From Hymenobacter arizonensis (GTDB lineage Bacteria; Bacteroidota; Bacteroidia; Cytophagales; Hymenobacteraceae): a DNA stretch of 64,000 nt. The notes beneath the pieces are model-generated. The model saw only the letters and a list, made by a program, of their open reading frames with translations, was not told where the DNA came from and searched no databases. The stretch lies in contig NZ_FOXS01000002.1 in assembly GCF_900115775.1 (NCBI RefSeq), forward strand, positions 248,001-312,000. Direction: 5' to 3'. A program made the position numbers and the translations under genes. Each line of letters starts with the position of its first letter. Positions within the stretch are counted from its first letter, which is position 1. Below, piece by piece: positions 1 through 8,455 of the stretch.

Positions 1-1
1 C

Positions 2-2344
2 GTAAACGTGACCCTGATTTTTGGGCTGGAGCGCTACCGCCTCGTGACCGAAGCTTTCCTGGCGGGCCTCGAAGACCGGCTGCAAGCCGGCTTGCCCGTG
101 GCGCGCATCGACTCCGTGGCCAGCTTCTTCCTGAGCCGCATCGACGTGCTGATTGACCCGATGCTGGAAAAAATCGCGGCCGAAGGTGGCGAGAAAGGCT
201 CCCTGGCGGAGGGCATGGTAGGCGAAGTAGCCCTGTCCAGCGCCAAGCTGGCCTACCAGATGTACAAGGAGATTTTCGCTGGCTCGCGTTGGGAAGCCCT
301 CAAAGCGCAAGGTGCCGAAACGCAGCGTTTGCTGTGGGCAAGCACCGGAAACAAAAACCCGAAATACGACGACCTGAAGTACGTCGAAAACCTCATCGGC
401 CCGAAAACGGTGAACACCGTGCCGGTAGAAACGCTCGACATTTTCCGCGAGAAGGGCCAGCCCGCCAACCGCCTCGAAGAAGGCCTCGACAAGGCCCGCG
501 AAGTGCTGCGCCGCCTGCCCGAGCTGGGTATCGACCTGGACGAGCAAACCAACTTCCTGGAAGTAGACGGCGCCAAGAAATTCAACGAGCCTTTCGGCAA
601 GCTGATGCAGTCGATTGACATCAAGCGCACGCAGGCCCAAGGGCAGGCCGTGGTGCCCATGGCCACTCGCCTGGGCGGCTACCAGGCCGCTGTCGACAAG
701 AAGATTGAGGAGCTGAACGACAAGAATTTCACCGAGGGTTTTTGGGAGAAAAAAGCCGACCTCTGGGTGCAGGACGAAGCCGGGCAGCAAAGCATCCGCA
801 GCTTCATGGGCTGGCTGCGCGTGGCCGAGACCATGGTGGGCCGCGTGTCCGAAATCGAGCAGTTTGTGAATGAGGTGAAGGCCGCCGGCTTTAAGCACGT
901 GGTGGTGATGGGCATGGGCGGCAGCACCATGGCACCCATCGTGTTCAAGGCCGCGTTTGAGCAGGGCGAAAACGGCCTGCCGATGTCGGTACTCGACACC
1001 ACGGACCCCGGCACGGTGCGCGAGATTGAAGCGTCGGTGCCGCTGGCCGAGACGCTGTTTATCGTGGCCAGCAAGTCGGGCACCACGGCCGAGCCGCTGG
1101 CATTCGGCGACTATTTCTACGCCAAGCTGAAAGAGCTGAAGGGCGATAAGGCCGGCGAGAACTTCGTGGCCATCACCGACCCCGGCTCCAAGTTTGTGAC
1201 CGATGCCACGGCCGCTAACTACCGCCGCATTTTCCTGAACTTCCCGGAAGTGGGCGGGCGCTTTTCGGCCCTCACGTACTTCGGCTTGGTGCCGGCGGCT
1301 CTCTATGGCCTGCCTATCGGCGAGATATTGGAGCGCGCCATCCGCATGATGCGGGCCTGCGGCGCCTACGGCTCGTCGGAGCGCAACCCCGGCCTGGAGC
1401 TGGGCGCCGCGCTGGGCGTGCTCGCAGAGCTAGGCCGCGACAAGCTCACGCTGGTAGTACCCGAAAAGCTGAGCGACCTGGGCCTGTGGCTGGAGCAGCT
1501 CATTGCCGAAAGCACCGGCAAGGAGGGCAAAGGCATCCTGCCCGTGGCCGGCGAGCCGCTGGGCGAGCCCGGCATCTACGGCCAGGACCGGGTGTTTGTG
1601 TACGTGGGCTACCAGGGCGAAGCCGATGAGGCCAACACCACCAAGCTGAAGGCCCTGGAGCAGGCGGGCCACCCCACCATTACCATCCTGATGGACGATG
1701 CGCTGGACCTCGGCCAGGAGTTCTACCGCTGGGAAGTGGCCACGGCCGTGGCCAGCGCCGTGTTCGGCATTAACCCCTTCGACCAGCCCAACGTGCAAGC
1801 CGCCAAAACGGCCACCGACGGCCTGATGAAGGTGGTAGAAGAACAAGGCAGCCTGCCCGAGAAAAGCCAGCCCGTCGCCAGCCAGGACGGCGTGACGTAC
1901 TACTCCGCCGTGCAAGGCGAAGGTGCTGCTGAGGTGCTGAAGGCGTTTTTCGCCCAGGCCCGCCCCGGCGACTTCCTCTGCCTGCAAGCCTACCTAACCG
2001 AAAGCTCCGCCGTGAGCGAGAGCCTGCAGGAGCTGCGCGCCCGCGTGCAGGCGCAGTACCACATTGCCACTACGTCGGGCTACGGCCCGCGCTTCCTGCA
2101 CTCCACGGGCCAGTACCACAAAGGCGGCCCCGAAACGGGCTTGTTCGTGCAGTTCACCGATGACAACCCGAACGACCTGGCGCTGCCCGGCCGCTCCTAC
2201 ACCTTCGGCACCTTCAAGAATGCCCAGGCCTTGGGCGATTTGGAGGCCCTGCACAGCTACAACCGCCGCACGCTGCGCGTGCACCTCGGCGCCGATGCGG
2301 AAAAGGGGCTGCGCACCATGCTGGCGGCTTTGCCAACAGCATAA
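2..2344 (+). CDS. Bifunctional transaldolase / glucose-6-phosphate isomerase, 5' end missing
   Basis: The reading frame is open to the left edge, so the start lies outside the window. It encodes a transaldolase C-terminal half ([12 protein letters not shown], then the [12 protein letters not shown] signature) followed, from about residue 205 of the visible part, by a phosphoglucose isomerase. The isomerase half shows [21 protein letters not shown] and AITDPGSKF sugar-phosphate-binding motifs. The Schiff-base lysine of transaldolase should lie just upstream of the visible part. The fused enzyme interconverts pentose phosphate and glycolytic sugar phosphates in the cytosol. Fusions of this kind are about 950 residues, so roughly 170 are missing. 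It sits next to an arabinan locus whose end product, xylulose 5-phosphate, enters this pathway. That link is an inference. Confidence 0.95.
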   Translation, partial: VNVTLIFGLERYRLVTEAFLAGLEDRLQAGLPVARIDSVASFFLSRIDVLIDPMLEKIAAEGGEKGSLAEGMVGEVALSSAKLAYQMYKEIFAGSRWEALKAQGAETQRLLWASTGNKNPKYDDLKYVENLIGPKTVNTVPVETLDIFREKGQPANRLEEGLDKAREVLRRLPELGIDLDEQTNFLEVDGAKKFNEPFGKLMQSIDIKRTQAQGQAVVPMATRLGGYQAAVDKKIEELNDKNFTEGFWEKKADLWVQDEAGQQSIRSFMGWLRVAETMVGRVSEIEQFVNEVKAAGFKHVVVMGMGGSTMAPIVFKAAFEQGENGLPMSVLDTTDPGTVREIEASVPLAETLFIVASKSGTTAEPLAFGDYFYAKLKELKGDKAGENFVAITDPGSKFVTDATAANYRRIFLNFPEVGGRFSALTYFGLVPAALYGLPIGEILERAIRMMRACGAYGSSERNPGLELGAALGVLAELGRDKLTLVVPEKLSDLGLWLEQLIAESTGKEGKGILPVAGEPLGEPGIYGQDRVFVYVGYQGEADEANTTKLKALEQAGHPTITILMDDALDLGQEFYRWEVATAVASAVFGINPFDQPNVQAAKTATDGLMKVVEEQGSLPEKSQPVASQDGVTYYSAVQGEGAAEVLKAFFAQARPGDFLCLQAYLTESSAVSESLQELRARVQAQYHIATTSGYGPRFLHSTGQYHKGGPETGLFVQFTDDNPNDLALPGRSYTFGTFKNAQALGDLEALHSYNRRTLRVHLGADAEKGLRTMLAALPTA

Positions 2345-2359
2345 TCACCCAGAGTAAGA

Positions 2360-2389
2360 GGCGGCGGGCTACGGTCCGCCGCCTTTTTT
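2360..2389 (+). terminator. Rho-independent terminator of the transaldolase/isomerase gene
   Basis: A perfect 8-bp stem (GGCGGCGG / CCGCCGCC) with an 8-nt loop is followed by six T residues, 15 bases after the stop codon. Confidence 0.9.
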
Positions 2390-2398
2390 AGCTCAGTT

Positions 2399-2414
2399 TA
2401 CACAATCGATAATC
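2399..2414 (+). promoter_or_regulatory. Putative arabinose-regulon operator upstream of GH43
   Basis: The site reads TACACAATCGATAATC and ends 7 bases before the start codon at 2422. Its first ten bases recur exactly at 10353-10370, 16058-16073 and 27688-27703, each upstream of an arabinan or arabinose gene. The best copy is a perfect palindrome. The role as a repressor or activator site is inferred; no cognate regulator is encoded in the window. Confidence 0.55.
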
Positions 2415-2421
2415 TTAGCTC

Positions 2422-3453
2422 ATGCAAACAAATCTGAGTACCCTAAAAACGTCTGTTCGCACGCTGCTTGGCACCCGGCTGGCCGCGCTCGCTGGCCTGA
2501 CCTTAGCGGCTTCGGCCGCGCTGGCGCAAACTGCTCCCATGGCCCCGCCAACCCTTGGCGCCGCGGTAGGCGGCAACCCCGTTATCAAAAACAAATACAC
2601 CGCCGACCCGGCCGCTATGGTGCAGAAAGGCACCGTGTACCTCTACACTGGCCACGACGAGGCGCCCCCGCGCCAGGAGCGCTACGTAATGAACGAGTGG
2701 CTGTGCTTTTCCTCGACCGATATGGTGAACTGGACTGAGCACCCGGTGCCCCTGAAGGTGTCGGATTTTTCCTGGGCCAAGGGCGATGCCTGGGCCTCGC
2801 AAGTGATTGCGCGCAACGGCAAGTTCTACTGGTACGCGGCCGTGGAGCACGGCAGCATCAAGGGCAAAGCCATTGGCGTGGCGGTGGCCGACAACCCCAC
2901 CGGGCCCTTCAAGGATGCGCGGGGCACGGCCATTGTCAGCAGCGACATGACGCCCAACGACAAGATAGACTGGGCCGATATTGACCCCACGGTTTTTGTG
3001 GATGCCAAGGGCCAGGGCTACCTCTTTTGGGGCAACACCACCTGCTACTACGCCAAGCTCAAACCCAACATGACAGAGCTGGATGGGCCCATTCAAACCA
3101 TCAAGCTGCCGCAGTTCACAGAAGCGCCTTGGGTGCACGAGCATAACGGCTGGTACTACCTGAGCTATGCCTCGCAATTCCCGGAGAAAATTGTGTACGC
3201 CATGAGCAAGAGCCTGGAAGGGCCGTGGGAATACAAGGGCATTCTGAACGAGGTAGCGGGCAACTCTAACACCAACCACCAAGCCATTATTGACTTCAAA
3301 GGGCAATCGTATTTCATCTACCACAACGGCGGCATTAACCCCGATGGCGGCAGTTTCCGGCGCTCGGTTTGTATCGATTATCTGTACTACAACAAGGACG
3401 GGACGATGAAGCGCGTGGTGATGACGACGGAGGGCGTGAAGGCGGCGAAGTAA
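2422..3453 (+). CDS. Secreted glycoside hydrolase family 43 enzyme
   Basis: This 343-residue protein has a signal peptide with likely cleavage at ALA|Q (after residue 35), followed by a single five-bladed beta-propeller of the GH43 type. The expected three acids are visible: Asp62 (TADPAA, base), Asp188 (DIDPTVF, pKa modulator) and Glu234 (FTEAPW, acid). GH43 members of this type act on arabinan or arabinoxylan side chains and main chains; the exact substrate cannot be read from sequence. It has no lectin or T9SS domain, so it is probably periplasmic. It is transcribed away from the main arabinan cluster but carries the same operator-like motif immediately upstream, which suggests co-regulation. 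Confidence 0.88.
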   Translation: MQTNLSTLKTSVRTLLGTRLAALAGLTLAASAALAQTAPMAPPTLGAAVGGNPVIKNKYTADPAAMVQKGTVYLYTGHDEAPPRQERYVMNEWLCFSSTDMVNWTEHPVPLKVSDFSWAKGDAWASQVIARNGKFYWYAAVEHGSIKGKAIGVAVADNPTGPFKDARGTAIVSSDMTPNDKIDWADIDPTVFVDAKGQGYLFWGNTTCYYAKLKPNMTELDGPIQTIKLPQFTEAPWVHEHNGWYYLSYASQFPEKIVYAMSKSLEGPWEYKGILNEVAGNSNTNHQAIIDFKGQSYFIYHNGGINPDGGSFRRSVCIDYLYYNKDGTMKRVVMTTEGVKAAK

Positions 3454-3468
3454 GTAGCTCACCCGGGG

Positions 3469-3758
3469 AAACCTCACCCCCGGCCCCTCTCCAAAAGAGA
3501 GGGGAGCCTGACGACAGTTGTCATTGCGAGTGGAGCGCAGCGCAACGCGGCAATCCGTCCTGTTCTCAGCGACTCGCCTCTTAATGTGACAAAGCCCCGG
3601 TACTGCGCAGTGCCGGAGCTCTTCGTTTCATTGAACTGTCTGGTCTTATCAGGACGGATTGCCGCGTTGCGCTGTGCTCCACTCGCAATGACAGCGCCGC
3701 CGTGGCTCTCCTCTTTTTTGGAGAGGGGCCGTGCCCGGCAGGGGTCAAGGGATGAGGT
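3469..3758. repeat. Large imperfect intergenic inverted repeat (composite)
   Basis: The two arms (about 3469-3562 and 3650-3758) pair over most of their length around a short centre. The outer part has the CCCCTCTCC / GGAGAGGGG element and, in the right arm, GGGGCCGTGCCCGGCAGGGG. The inner part is a second element, GTCATTGCGAGTGGAGCGCA and its complement. Related outer elements occur at 8198-8425 and 34398-34500. It fills the gap between the GH43 stop and the convergent cryptochrome gene and contains no credible gene. Confidence 0.85.
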
Positions 3759-3781
3759 CCCGCTGTAAAGGCCTTCAGCTC

Positions 3782-5095
3782 TTACCGCATCCACGTCCGC
3801 ACGTAGCTGCCTTTGGGGTCGTAGCGCTTGGCTTGCTGGGCTACGTCGAAGGCGGTGTCGCGCACGTCGGTGCCGGTGCCGGCGATGTACTTCCAGTTGC
3901 CCCAGTTCGAGGCCGGGTCGTGGTCGATGAGCTGGTGCTCGAACCAGGCGGCGCCCCAGCGCCAGTCCTGGTGCAGGTCGTGGATGAGGTAGCTGGCGGC
4001 GTTTTGGCGGCCGCGGTTGCTCATGAAGCCAGTGGCGGCCAACTCGCGCATGTTGGCGTCGACGAAGCCGTTGCCGGTGCGGCCCTGGGTCCAGCGGTCG
4101 AAGGCGGCGCGGTCGGGGTTGGGGGTTTTGGGAAGTTGGCCTCGCAGGCCCGCAAGGCGGAAAAAGTCGGCCCCGGCGCGACGGGCCAGCAGCCGGAAAT
4201 AATCGCGCCAGATGAGCTCCAGGCGCAGCTGCTGCGAGCCCTTGCCGTTGCGACCGGCTACTGCTTCGTAGGCGTCAATCGCCGCCCAGATTTGGCGGGC
4301 CGACAAGCTGCCATTGGCCAGCCAGGGCGAAAATTTGGTGCTGAAGGCCTCGCCCAGCATCTCGTTGCGGGTGTCGTTGTAGCGCGCAATGAGGCGGCGG
4401 TCGACGGCGTAGTCGTGCAGGCGGGCCAGGGCGGCCGTTTCGCCCCCACCCAATGCCGGCAGAGCAGAGCGGGCGTCGCGGGCCAGCACGTTTGCCGACA
4501 AGCCGATTGATTTAGCGATGACAGCCGCCTCAGGCAATGGAGCGGGCACTACGCCGGCCGGCAACGGCGGTAGCTGGCGCGGGGCAGGCAGCGGCGGGCG
4601 CACCGGCGTGCCCACTGCGGCATCGAACCGAAACTTGCTGAATGAGAGCGGCAGCTGGCGCACGGGAATCGGCAGGTCGTGCGGGTGCAGCAGCGAAAGT
4701 GTCTCGAAGAAACGCAAGGGCACGCCGCGGCCCAGGGCAGCCGCCAGGTCGGTTTCGGCGGTGGTTTCCTCGTGTGGGTGCTCGGCGCTGGCCCACACGG
4801 TATTCAGGCCCAGTTCGCTGGCCAGGCGGGGCAACTCGGTGGTGGGGCTGCCCACTACGAAGTGAATGCCGGAGCCCAGGGCCGCGTATTGGCGCTGCAA
4901 GTCAGCCAGGGTTTCGAGCAGAAACGGTAGGCGGTGCGGGCCCAACCGCGGCAAGCCGAGGTAGCGGTCGGGGCCGAGGGTGGCGGGGTCGAAGCAGTAA
5001 ACGGGCAGCAGGGCTTCGGTGTGGGCGGGAAGGGCGGCTAGTGCTTCGTTGTCGTGCAAGCGCAGGTCGTTGCGCAGCCAGTAAAGGATTTTCAT
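3782..5095 (-). CDS. Cryptochrome/photolyase, DASH type
   Basis: This encodes 437 residues with an N-terminal photolyase antenna-binding domain (MKILYWLRNDLRLHDNEAL at the start) and a C-terminal FAD-binding helical domain. The C-terminal block from about residue 360 (NRGRQNAASY, then WFEHQLIDHDPASNWGNW and TGTDVRD) is characteristic of the DASH group. DASH proteins bind FAD and a folate antenna and repair cyclobutane pyrimidine dimers, mainly in single-stranded DNA, with blue light. I chose the ATG at 5095 rather than the in-frame ATG at 5152 because the family begins directly with the beta-strand KILYWLRNDLR. It is flanked by inverted repeats on both sides and looks like a single-gene unit unrelated to arabinan use. 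Confidence 0.93.
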   Translation of the reverse strand: MKILYWLRNDLRLHDNEALAALPAHTEALLPVYCFDPATLGPDRYLGLPRLGPHRLPFLLETLADLQRQYAALGSGIHFVVGSPTTELPRLASELGLNTVWASAEHPHEETTAETDLAAALGRGVPLRFFETLSLLHPHDLPIPVRQLPLSFSKFRFDAAVGTPVRPPLPAPRQLPPLPAGVVPAPLPEAAVIAKSIGLSANVLARDARSALPALGGGETAALARLHDYAVDRRLIARYNDTRNEMLGEAFSTKFSPWLANGSLSARQIWAAIDAYEAVAGRNGKGSQQLRLELIWRDYFRLLARRAGADFFRLAGLRGQLPKTPNPDRAAFDRWTQGRTGNGFVDANMRELAATGFMSNRGRQNAASYLIHDLHQDWRWGAAWFEHQLIDHDPASNWGNWKYIAGTGTDVRDTAFDVAQQAKRYDPKGSYVRTWMR

Positions 5096-5244
5096 GCAGC
5101 TTGTATCAAAGGCGGGTCTTTTGCCTTCGGTACAACGCTTGGTCAGAAGCAATGTTTGTGGGACTGCCAGGACGATAAGCTAGCATAGGCTCTGCGATTT
5201 TGCGCTGTGTTTTACTGACGGTGGTTAGTTTTAGTATCAGCCCA

Positions 5245-5332
5245 TCATGCTGAGCGCAGCCGAAGCATCTCTACTGCGTAAGTAATTTGGTTTACTGCCG
5301 CGGTAGAGATGCTTCGGCTGCGCTCAGCATGA
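5245..5332. repeat. Intergenic inverted repeat (GAGCGCAGCCGAAGCATCTC type)
   Basis: A 30-base arm beginning TCATGCTGAGCGCAGCC is repeated in inverted orientation as far as 5332, with a 28-base spacer. The same core appears at 8198-8425, 12552-12644 and 55728-55834. It lies between the cryptochrome start and the 3' end of the lectin gene remnant. Confidence 0.85.
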
Positions 5333-5359
5333 CGTTTTTCCGAATTTCCAGACACACTC

Positions 5360-6868
5360 TTATTTCTGAATCTGGATGCGTAGGTTCTGCACCTGTTTGC
5401 CCATCTGCAGCCGCAGCAGGTAGATGCCGGAACTCAGGTCCAGGGCATCGACTGGCACTTCGCGTATTTCATCTGCCGTCAGGCTGCCGGTGTAGAGAGT
5501 GCGCACCCGCCGGCCCTGGAAGTCGAACAGTTCCAATTGGGTGGGGCTGGCCACGCCGGCGGCCGTGATGCGCACCCGGAACTGACCGGTGCTGGGGTTA
5601 GGCGAAGCTTCCAGGGCCGCCAGACCAGCGGCCGCAGCCGTTACCGGATGCGAGGCCACCATCCGGGCCTGGGCCGAGGCACCTACGGTGATGGTGATGG
5701 TGCCCAAGGAGTACAGAATGGGGGTGCACGCCTCCAGCCCACCGTACTCGACTACGTAGCCGGCGGTAGTGCCTCCGGTGTTGCAATTGTCCACGTCGTT
5801 CCACAGGCTGGAGTTGCCGTAGAGCTGGGCGTAGTCCTCGCCTTGGGGGCGCCACTGGTTTTTGTAGTCGTCGGGCTGGCCGGGCAGCCAGTGGTTGTAA
5901 GCCGCGCCGATGCCGTTGGGTCCGCCACGCCAGATGAGTTGGCCGGCTTCGGGGCCGGTTTTCCAGCGCCACTCGCCTTCCACGGCGTCATCGCTGGCCC
6001 CAAACCAGTACTGGCCTTCGGCGTGCCCTTTGAGGAATTCTTTCTCCCCGGCAAAGGTGATGGTGGCCAGATACCCCTGCATGCCTTGGTAGCGGCGGGC
6101 GGCGGCAGCTGCCTGCGCATCGGTCCAGCAGATGCCCGGTGCGCTCACAAATTCATAGTAATGATACGTTTCTGAGCTGGCCAGCACGGGGCCGTTCTCC
6201 TGAATCAGATACGGAATGGTGACCCGGCCCGCAAACCCCGCCCAGGGGGTGAAGGTGTACGTGCCGTTGGAATTGCGCACGAGCGTGCCCGAGCTGGGGG
6301 TGCCCACCCGGCTTACTTGCAGGGGCCGGCCCTGTGGGTCGGAGTCGTTGGCCAGCAGCTGAGCTGCCGTGAAAGTTAGCGAACCGGCCGTCAGGGTAAA
6401 GCCGTCGGGGCCGGCGGTGGGCTGGTTGCGGGTGTTGTTGCATACCGGAGCAGCAGACTGCAAGTATTTCACAGTCAGCATATCGGCGCCGCTGGCATTG
6501 TCCGTTGCTTGCGAGCTTCCGGTCACGTAGATATTGCCCGTGGGGTCGAGGGCCAGGGCTTGGGCGCTTTCGAAACCCGGGGTGCTGTAGCGGGCCAGCC
6601 AGAGCTGCTGACCCGTAGGCGAGTATTTCAGGGTGGCGTAGTCGGAAGAGTCGTCCCCATCCGATTTCCCCATTACGTACACGTTGCCCGCCGCGTCGGT
6701 AGCCAGGTCGGCGGGTATATCCAGTCCGCTACTTGGGCCGTTGTACTCCACCGACCACAGCTGCTGCCCGGTGGTCGAATACTTGGTCGTGACGTAGTCG
6801 GCAACGTAGGCCATCCCTCCCATGCCGCTGGCCACAAATACGTTGCCGGCCGCGTCCAGGGGTACAGC
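5360..6868 (-). pseudogene. 5'-truncated SBBP-repeat / C-type lectin / T9SS protein remnant
   Basis: The frame encodes about 502 residues in its recognisable part. It begins abruptly inside an SBBP repeat (LDAAGNVFVASG), followed by two more (DAAGNVYVMGKS, DPTGNIYVTGSS). Then come a cadherin/Ig-like module (QPTAGPDGF, LLANDSDPQG), a C-type-lectin-like domain (CWTDAQAAAAARRYQG, YWFGASDDAVEGEWRW, NHWLPGQPDD, WNDVDNC) and a type A T9SS sorting domain (ASPNPSTGQFRVRI to the end). No signal peptide or start codon belongs to it. Upstream of 6868 the frame continues only as the shadow of the GH27 gene. The missing 5' end and the broken GH27 gene share one junction at 6862-6868, so I infer a deletion. 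A sequencing or assembly error is the alternative. Confidence 0.8.
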
Positions 6869-8172
6869 TTGGTGGCGCCGGTGATGTCGATGCTGGCGGG
6901 TTTGCTTTGGCCGGGAGTTTCGCGGGTGATGGGGCCGCTGGCCCAGGCGGCTTCGTTTTCGGAGGCCAGTTCCTGGTCTTGGGCGTTGAAAAGGGCCAGG
7001 AATTTGTCGCCGGTGGCGGGGTCGTCGGCGGTCCAGGCCACGAGATTGTCGCGGCGGAAAAGCTGGCGGTTGCGGGCGCTGTTGCGGTGTATGGCCAGCA
7101 CGTTTTTGTTGGTAAGCAAGCTCAGCGTGAAGGCGTCGTTGCTGGGCAAGTCGCCGCCAAACATCAGCGGCGAGCGGAAGATGCTCCACAGCGTCATCAG
7201 CGTGATTTGCTCATCGCGGGTGAAGCGGCTCATGCGGTCGTCGCCCCGCTCGGCCCGGATGCCCAGGCGGCCCAGGGGCAGCATGTCGGCATCGGGCCAG
7301 GAGCCGGGGCTGATGTGCGGTGCCCACCGCTCGCACACGTCGAAGTGCTCTTTCAGCTGCTCCCAGCTGTCCCAGAAGTCGCCCACGGTGCGCCACATGT
7401 TGGCGTGGGCCGCCACGTGCTTGGCCTGGGCAATAAGCGTTTCGCCAGGCGAGGTGCTAAGCACAATTTTGCGGCCCGAGCGGTCGATGGCCTTGCGAAT
7501 CATCTCCACTTCCGGCGCGTGGTAGGGCGAGGACAGGTCATCGACTTTCACAAAATCCACCCCCCACGAGGCGTAGAGCTTGAACAGCGAATCGTAGTAT
7601 TCCTGCGCGCCGGGGCGGCCGGCCACCACGGTGTACATATCGCGCAGCCAGCCGGCCTGCCCTTCCTTGCTGTAGATGTCGGCGGCAGTGGCCTTGCTGC
7701 CGAGGATGGGCAGCTTGCGCTGCACTGCCACCACGGGCACGCCCCGCATGATGTGAATGCCGAATTTCAGGCCTTTGGCGTGCATATAGTCAGCCAGCGG
7801 CTTGAAGCCCTTGCCATCCGCCGCTGAGGGAAATCGGTTCGGGGCCGGCACGAAACGGCCGTAGGCGTCGAGGTTGAAGTCCGGGTCTTTTTCGTTGTAG
7901 CCGTGGGCCGTATCGTTGCCCACGTACCAGCGAATGTCCACTACCACGTATTCCCAGCCGCTGCTTTTGAGGTTTTTGGCCATGTAGTCGGCGTTGGCGC
8001 GTACCTCGGCTTCGGTCACGGTGGGGCCGTAGCAGTCCCAGCTGTTCCAGCCCATGGGCGGCGTGGCGGCCCATTGGTGGAAGTCGGTTTTCGGTGCGGC
8101 TTTTTGGGCGTAAACACCGGTGAAGCCACCAAGCACAAGAGCCGCGACCAGTAACTGAGTGGCTGTTTTCAT
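6673..8172 (-). CDS. GH27 alpha-galactosidase / beta-L-arabinopyranosidase-like enzyme with a displaced C-terminus
   Basis: Residues 1-22 are a signal peptide (VYA|Q). A GH27 barrel follows (PPMGWNSWDCYG; nucleophile Asp211 in VKVDD; acid/base Asp265 in GDFWDSW) and then a C-terminal beta domain. Homology continues to residue 437 (DITGATKLY), where this class normally enters an NPCBM-like carbohydrate-binding domain. From there the frame reads 62 residues out of frame through the SBBP-repeat gene until a chance stop. The catalytic domain is intact, so activity is possible. At the position where alpha-galactosidases have a second Asp (DDxW) this protein has Ile80 (VVVDIRWY), the change reported for beta-L-arabinopyranosidases. 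In an arabinan locus that activity is plausible. Confidence 0.85.
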   Translation of the reverse strand: MKTATQLLVAALVLGGFTGVYAQKAAPKTDFHQWAATPPMGWNSWDCYGPTVTEAEVRANADYMAKNLKSSGWEYVVVDIRWYVGNDTAHGYNEKDPDFNLDAYGRFVPAPNRFPSAADGKGFKPLADYMHAKGLKFGIHIMRGVPVVAVQRKLPILGSKATAADIYSKEGQAGWLRDMYTVVAGRPGAQEYYDSLFKLYASWGVDFVKVDDLSSPYHAPEVEMIRKAIDRSGRKIVLSTSPGETLIAQAKHVAAHANMWRTVGDFWDSWEQLKEHFDVCERWAPHISPGSWPDADMLPLGRLGIRAERGDDRMSRFTRDEQITLMTLWSIFRSPLMFGGDLPSNDAFTLSLLTNKNVLAIHRNSARNRQLFRRDNLVAWTADDPATGDKFLALFNAQDQELASENEAAWASGPITRETPGQSKPASIDITGATKLYPWTRPATYLWPAAWEGWPTLPTTSRPSIRPPGSSCGRWSTTAQVADWIYPPTWLPTRRATCT

Positions 8173-8197
8173 ACAGTCATTTGCTTTGGTTAATCAT

Positions 8198-8425
8198 TAA
8201 ACAGAACGTCATGCCGAGCGCAGCCGAGGCATCTCGCGTGGGGAACCTCACCCCCGGCCCTGCCGGGTACGACCCCTCTCCAAAAGAGAGGGGAGCCTGA
8301 CGATTCTAGAACAAGCCGGACCGGTTCCCCCTCTCTTTTGGAGAGGGGCCGTGCCCGGCAGGGGCCAGGGGGTGAGGTTCCCCACGCGAGATGCCTCGGC
8401 TGCGCTCGGCATGACGTTCTGTTTA
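8198..8425. repeat. Nested inverted repeat, 228 bp
   Basis: The outer arms (TAAACAGAACGTCATGCC through GCATCTCGCG and their complement) belong to the GAGCGCAG family. Nested inside is the CCCCTCTCCAAAAGAGAGGG / GGGGCCGTGCCCGGCAGGGG family seen at 3469-3758. The whole block can fold into one long hairpin between the GH43-lectin gene start region and the GH27 start. A frame across it (8190-8429) is repeat-derived and not a gene. Confidence 0.88.
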
Positions 8426-8455
8426 CCAATGGTATTGGTGTGAGGAACCAACACC

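Noticed and set aside
3469..3758. Possible CRISPR or tandem repeat
   Set aside because: The arms are inverted, not direct, and there is no regular spacer pattern; no CRISPR array was seen anywhere.
3731..4510. 259-codon plus-strand frame opposite the photolyase gene
   Set aside because: Its Gly/Val/Ala-rich composition is the typical antisense shadow of a GC-rich gene, and the opposite strand encodes a conserved DASH protein.
6868..7189. N-terminal part of the 609-codon minus-strand frame ending at 5360
   Set aside because: This Arg/Pro/His-rich segment is the antisense-frame shadow of the GH27 coding sequence; only the part below 6868 is real protein.
8190..8429. 79-codon minus-strand frame
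   Set aside because: It lies entirely within the nested inverted repeat and encodes only repeat-derived sequence.
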